This document shows, piece after piece, positions 63,747 to 64,000 of a DNA stretch of 64,000 nucleotides (the stretch's first letter is position 1; the number at the start of each line of letters is the position of its first letter). The notes beneath the pieces were generated by a model. That model was not told where the DNA came from. It worked only from the letters and a program-made list of their open reading frames with translations, and searched no databases. The position numbers and the translations under genes were made by a program. The stretch spans positions 310,001 to 374,000 of the forward strand of contig NZ_JACOOR010000001.1 in the NCBI RefSeq assembly GCF_014290175.1. The letters run 5' to 3'. The stretch comes from Anaerosacchariphilus hominis (lineage in GTDB: Bacteria; Bacillota; Clostridia; Lachnospirales; Lachnospiraceae).

Positions 63747-64000
63747 TTGAGTTCCAAAACAAAAATTGTGGTGCTCCGCATGAAGGAACTGGTATACACG
63801 GGAATCTTTGTGGCTCTGGGCATCCTTCTGATTCTGCTGCTGGTCTACATGTTCGCGCCGAAGGGGAACGGAGCCTCCGGTTCTGCCGACGCTGTCTATA
63901 CGCCCGGCGTTTACACCTCGTCCATCACCCTGGGCGGCGACGCTGTGGACATATCCGTGACCGTCAGCGCCGACCGTATCGAATCCATCGCCCTTCAGAA
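63747..64000 (+). CDS. FMN-binding-type membrane-anchored protein (5' part only)
   Basis: The gene begins at TTG 63747 (AGGAGG at 63733-63738, nine bases upstream) and runs off the end of the window. A short basic head is followed by one membrane segment (about residues 15-37) and an exported region with TPGVYTSSITLGGDAVDISVTV, which matches the start of an FMN_bind domain by memory. Such domains carry covalent FMN in electron transfer. An ATG at 63780 in frame is a less likely start because it is far from the site. Confidence 0.65.
   Translation, partial: MSSKTKIVVLRMKELVYTGIFVALGILLILLLVYMFAPKGNGASGSADAVYTPGVYTSSITLGGDAVDISVTVSADRIESIALQ

Overview
The window looks like chromosome of a Gram-positive Clostridia member, most likely a gut Lachnospiraceae of fairly high GC. 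The reasons are strong AGGAGG-type ribosome sites, σA promoters (TTGaca-N17-TATaat), the murB-rapZ-whiA-crh cluster, a ctpA/M23/ftsX/ftsE cluster, DUF3783 and YigZ proteins, and a LexA box of the GAAC-N4-GTTC type. No rRNA, tRNA, CRISPR array or intact insertion sequence was seen. Most of the window is core genome; the accessory parts are about 5.5-14.8 kb, 30.7-31.0 kb, 43.9-47.0 kb, 52.9-53.6 kb and 55.2-57.2 kb.

Layout. 0-4.8 kb (+): malQ, plsC, ddl, murF and a terminator. 4.8-12.2 kb (-): a sugar-acid-type operon with two 2-hydroxyacid dehydrogenases, two KDPG-type aldolases, a complete mannose-family PTS (IIB, IIC, IID, IIA) and a small membrane protein, arranged almost as a mirror image, followed by an acidic-tailed membrane protein. 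12.4-14.8 kb (+): a LevR-type regulator whose AAA+ domain is degenerate. 14.8-15.2 kb: a cold-shock gene behind an attenuator-like hairpin. 15.3-20.1 kb (-): a sigma-like protein, DUF3783, rlmD, yhaM and an HtrA-like protein without its catalytic triad. 20.2-24.8 kb (+): mutS2 and a two-component system. 24.8-30.7 kb (-): aconitase with a multi-branched leader, and a second two-component system. 30.8-31.0 kb: a 188-nt palindromic element. 31.0-35.6 kb (-): degV, nadE, hslO and a methyltransferase broken by an amber codon. 35.7-38.7 kb (-): murB-rapZ-whiA-crh. 38.9-43.8 kb (-): uvrB-uvrA behind a LexA box. 43.9-47.0 kb (-): a small unknown protein, a membrane-fused ECF sigma factor and an XRE-membrane regulator. 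47.2-51.7 kb (-): pbp1A, a HAD phosphatase and an M20 peptidase. 51.9-53.6 kb (+): a small protein, yigZ and a truncated lamin-tail protein. 53.6-57.2 kb (-): enolase, then a β-propeller protein with PTS IIB and IIA but no IIC. 57.2-62.5 kb (-): ctpA, an M23 hydrolase, ftsX, ftsE and a CdaR-like regulator. 62.8-64.0 kb (+): a YitT protein and the start of an FMN-binding protein.

How it fits together. The PTS operon could import and phosphorylate a deoxy-sugar acid, oxidise it at C2 and cleave it to pyruvate plus a phosphorylated aldehyde, because no kinase or dehydratase is encoded with it. Its divergent regulator has lost the σ54-contact features, and the shared intergenic region has a σA promoter and dyads rather than a -24/-12 promoter. 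A Crh-like HPr (Glu15, Ser46) elsewhere in the window fits carbon-catabolite signalling. The murein genes (ddl, murF, murB, pbp1A, the FtsEX-M23 module) are spread through the window in separate units. The strongest candidates for undescribed biology are the mirrored PTS/aldolase operon with its regulator, the cloverleaf leader of aconitase, the pseudo-HtrA and pseudo-sigma proteins, and the sigma factor fused to an exported domain. All calls come from reading the sequence and remembered family knowledge; no database was searched.
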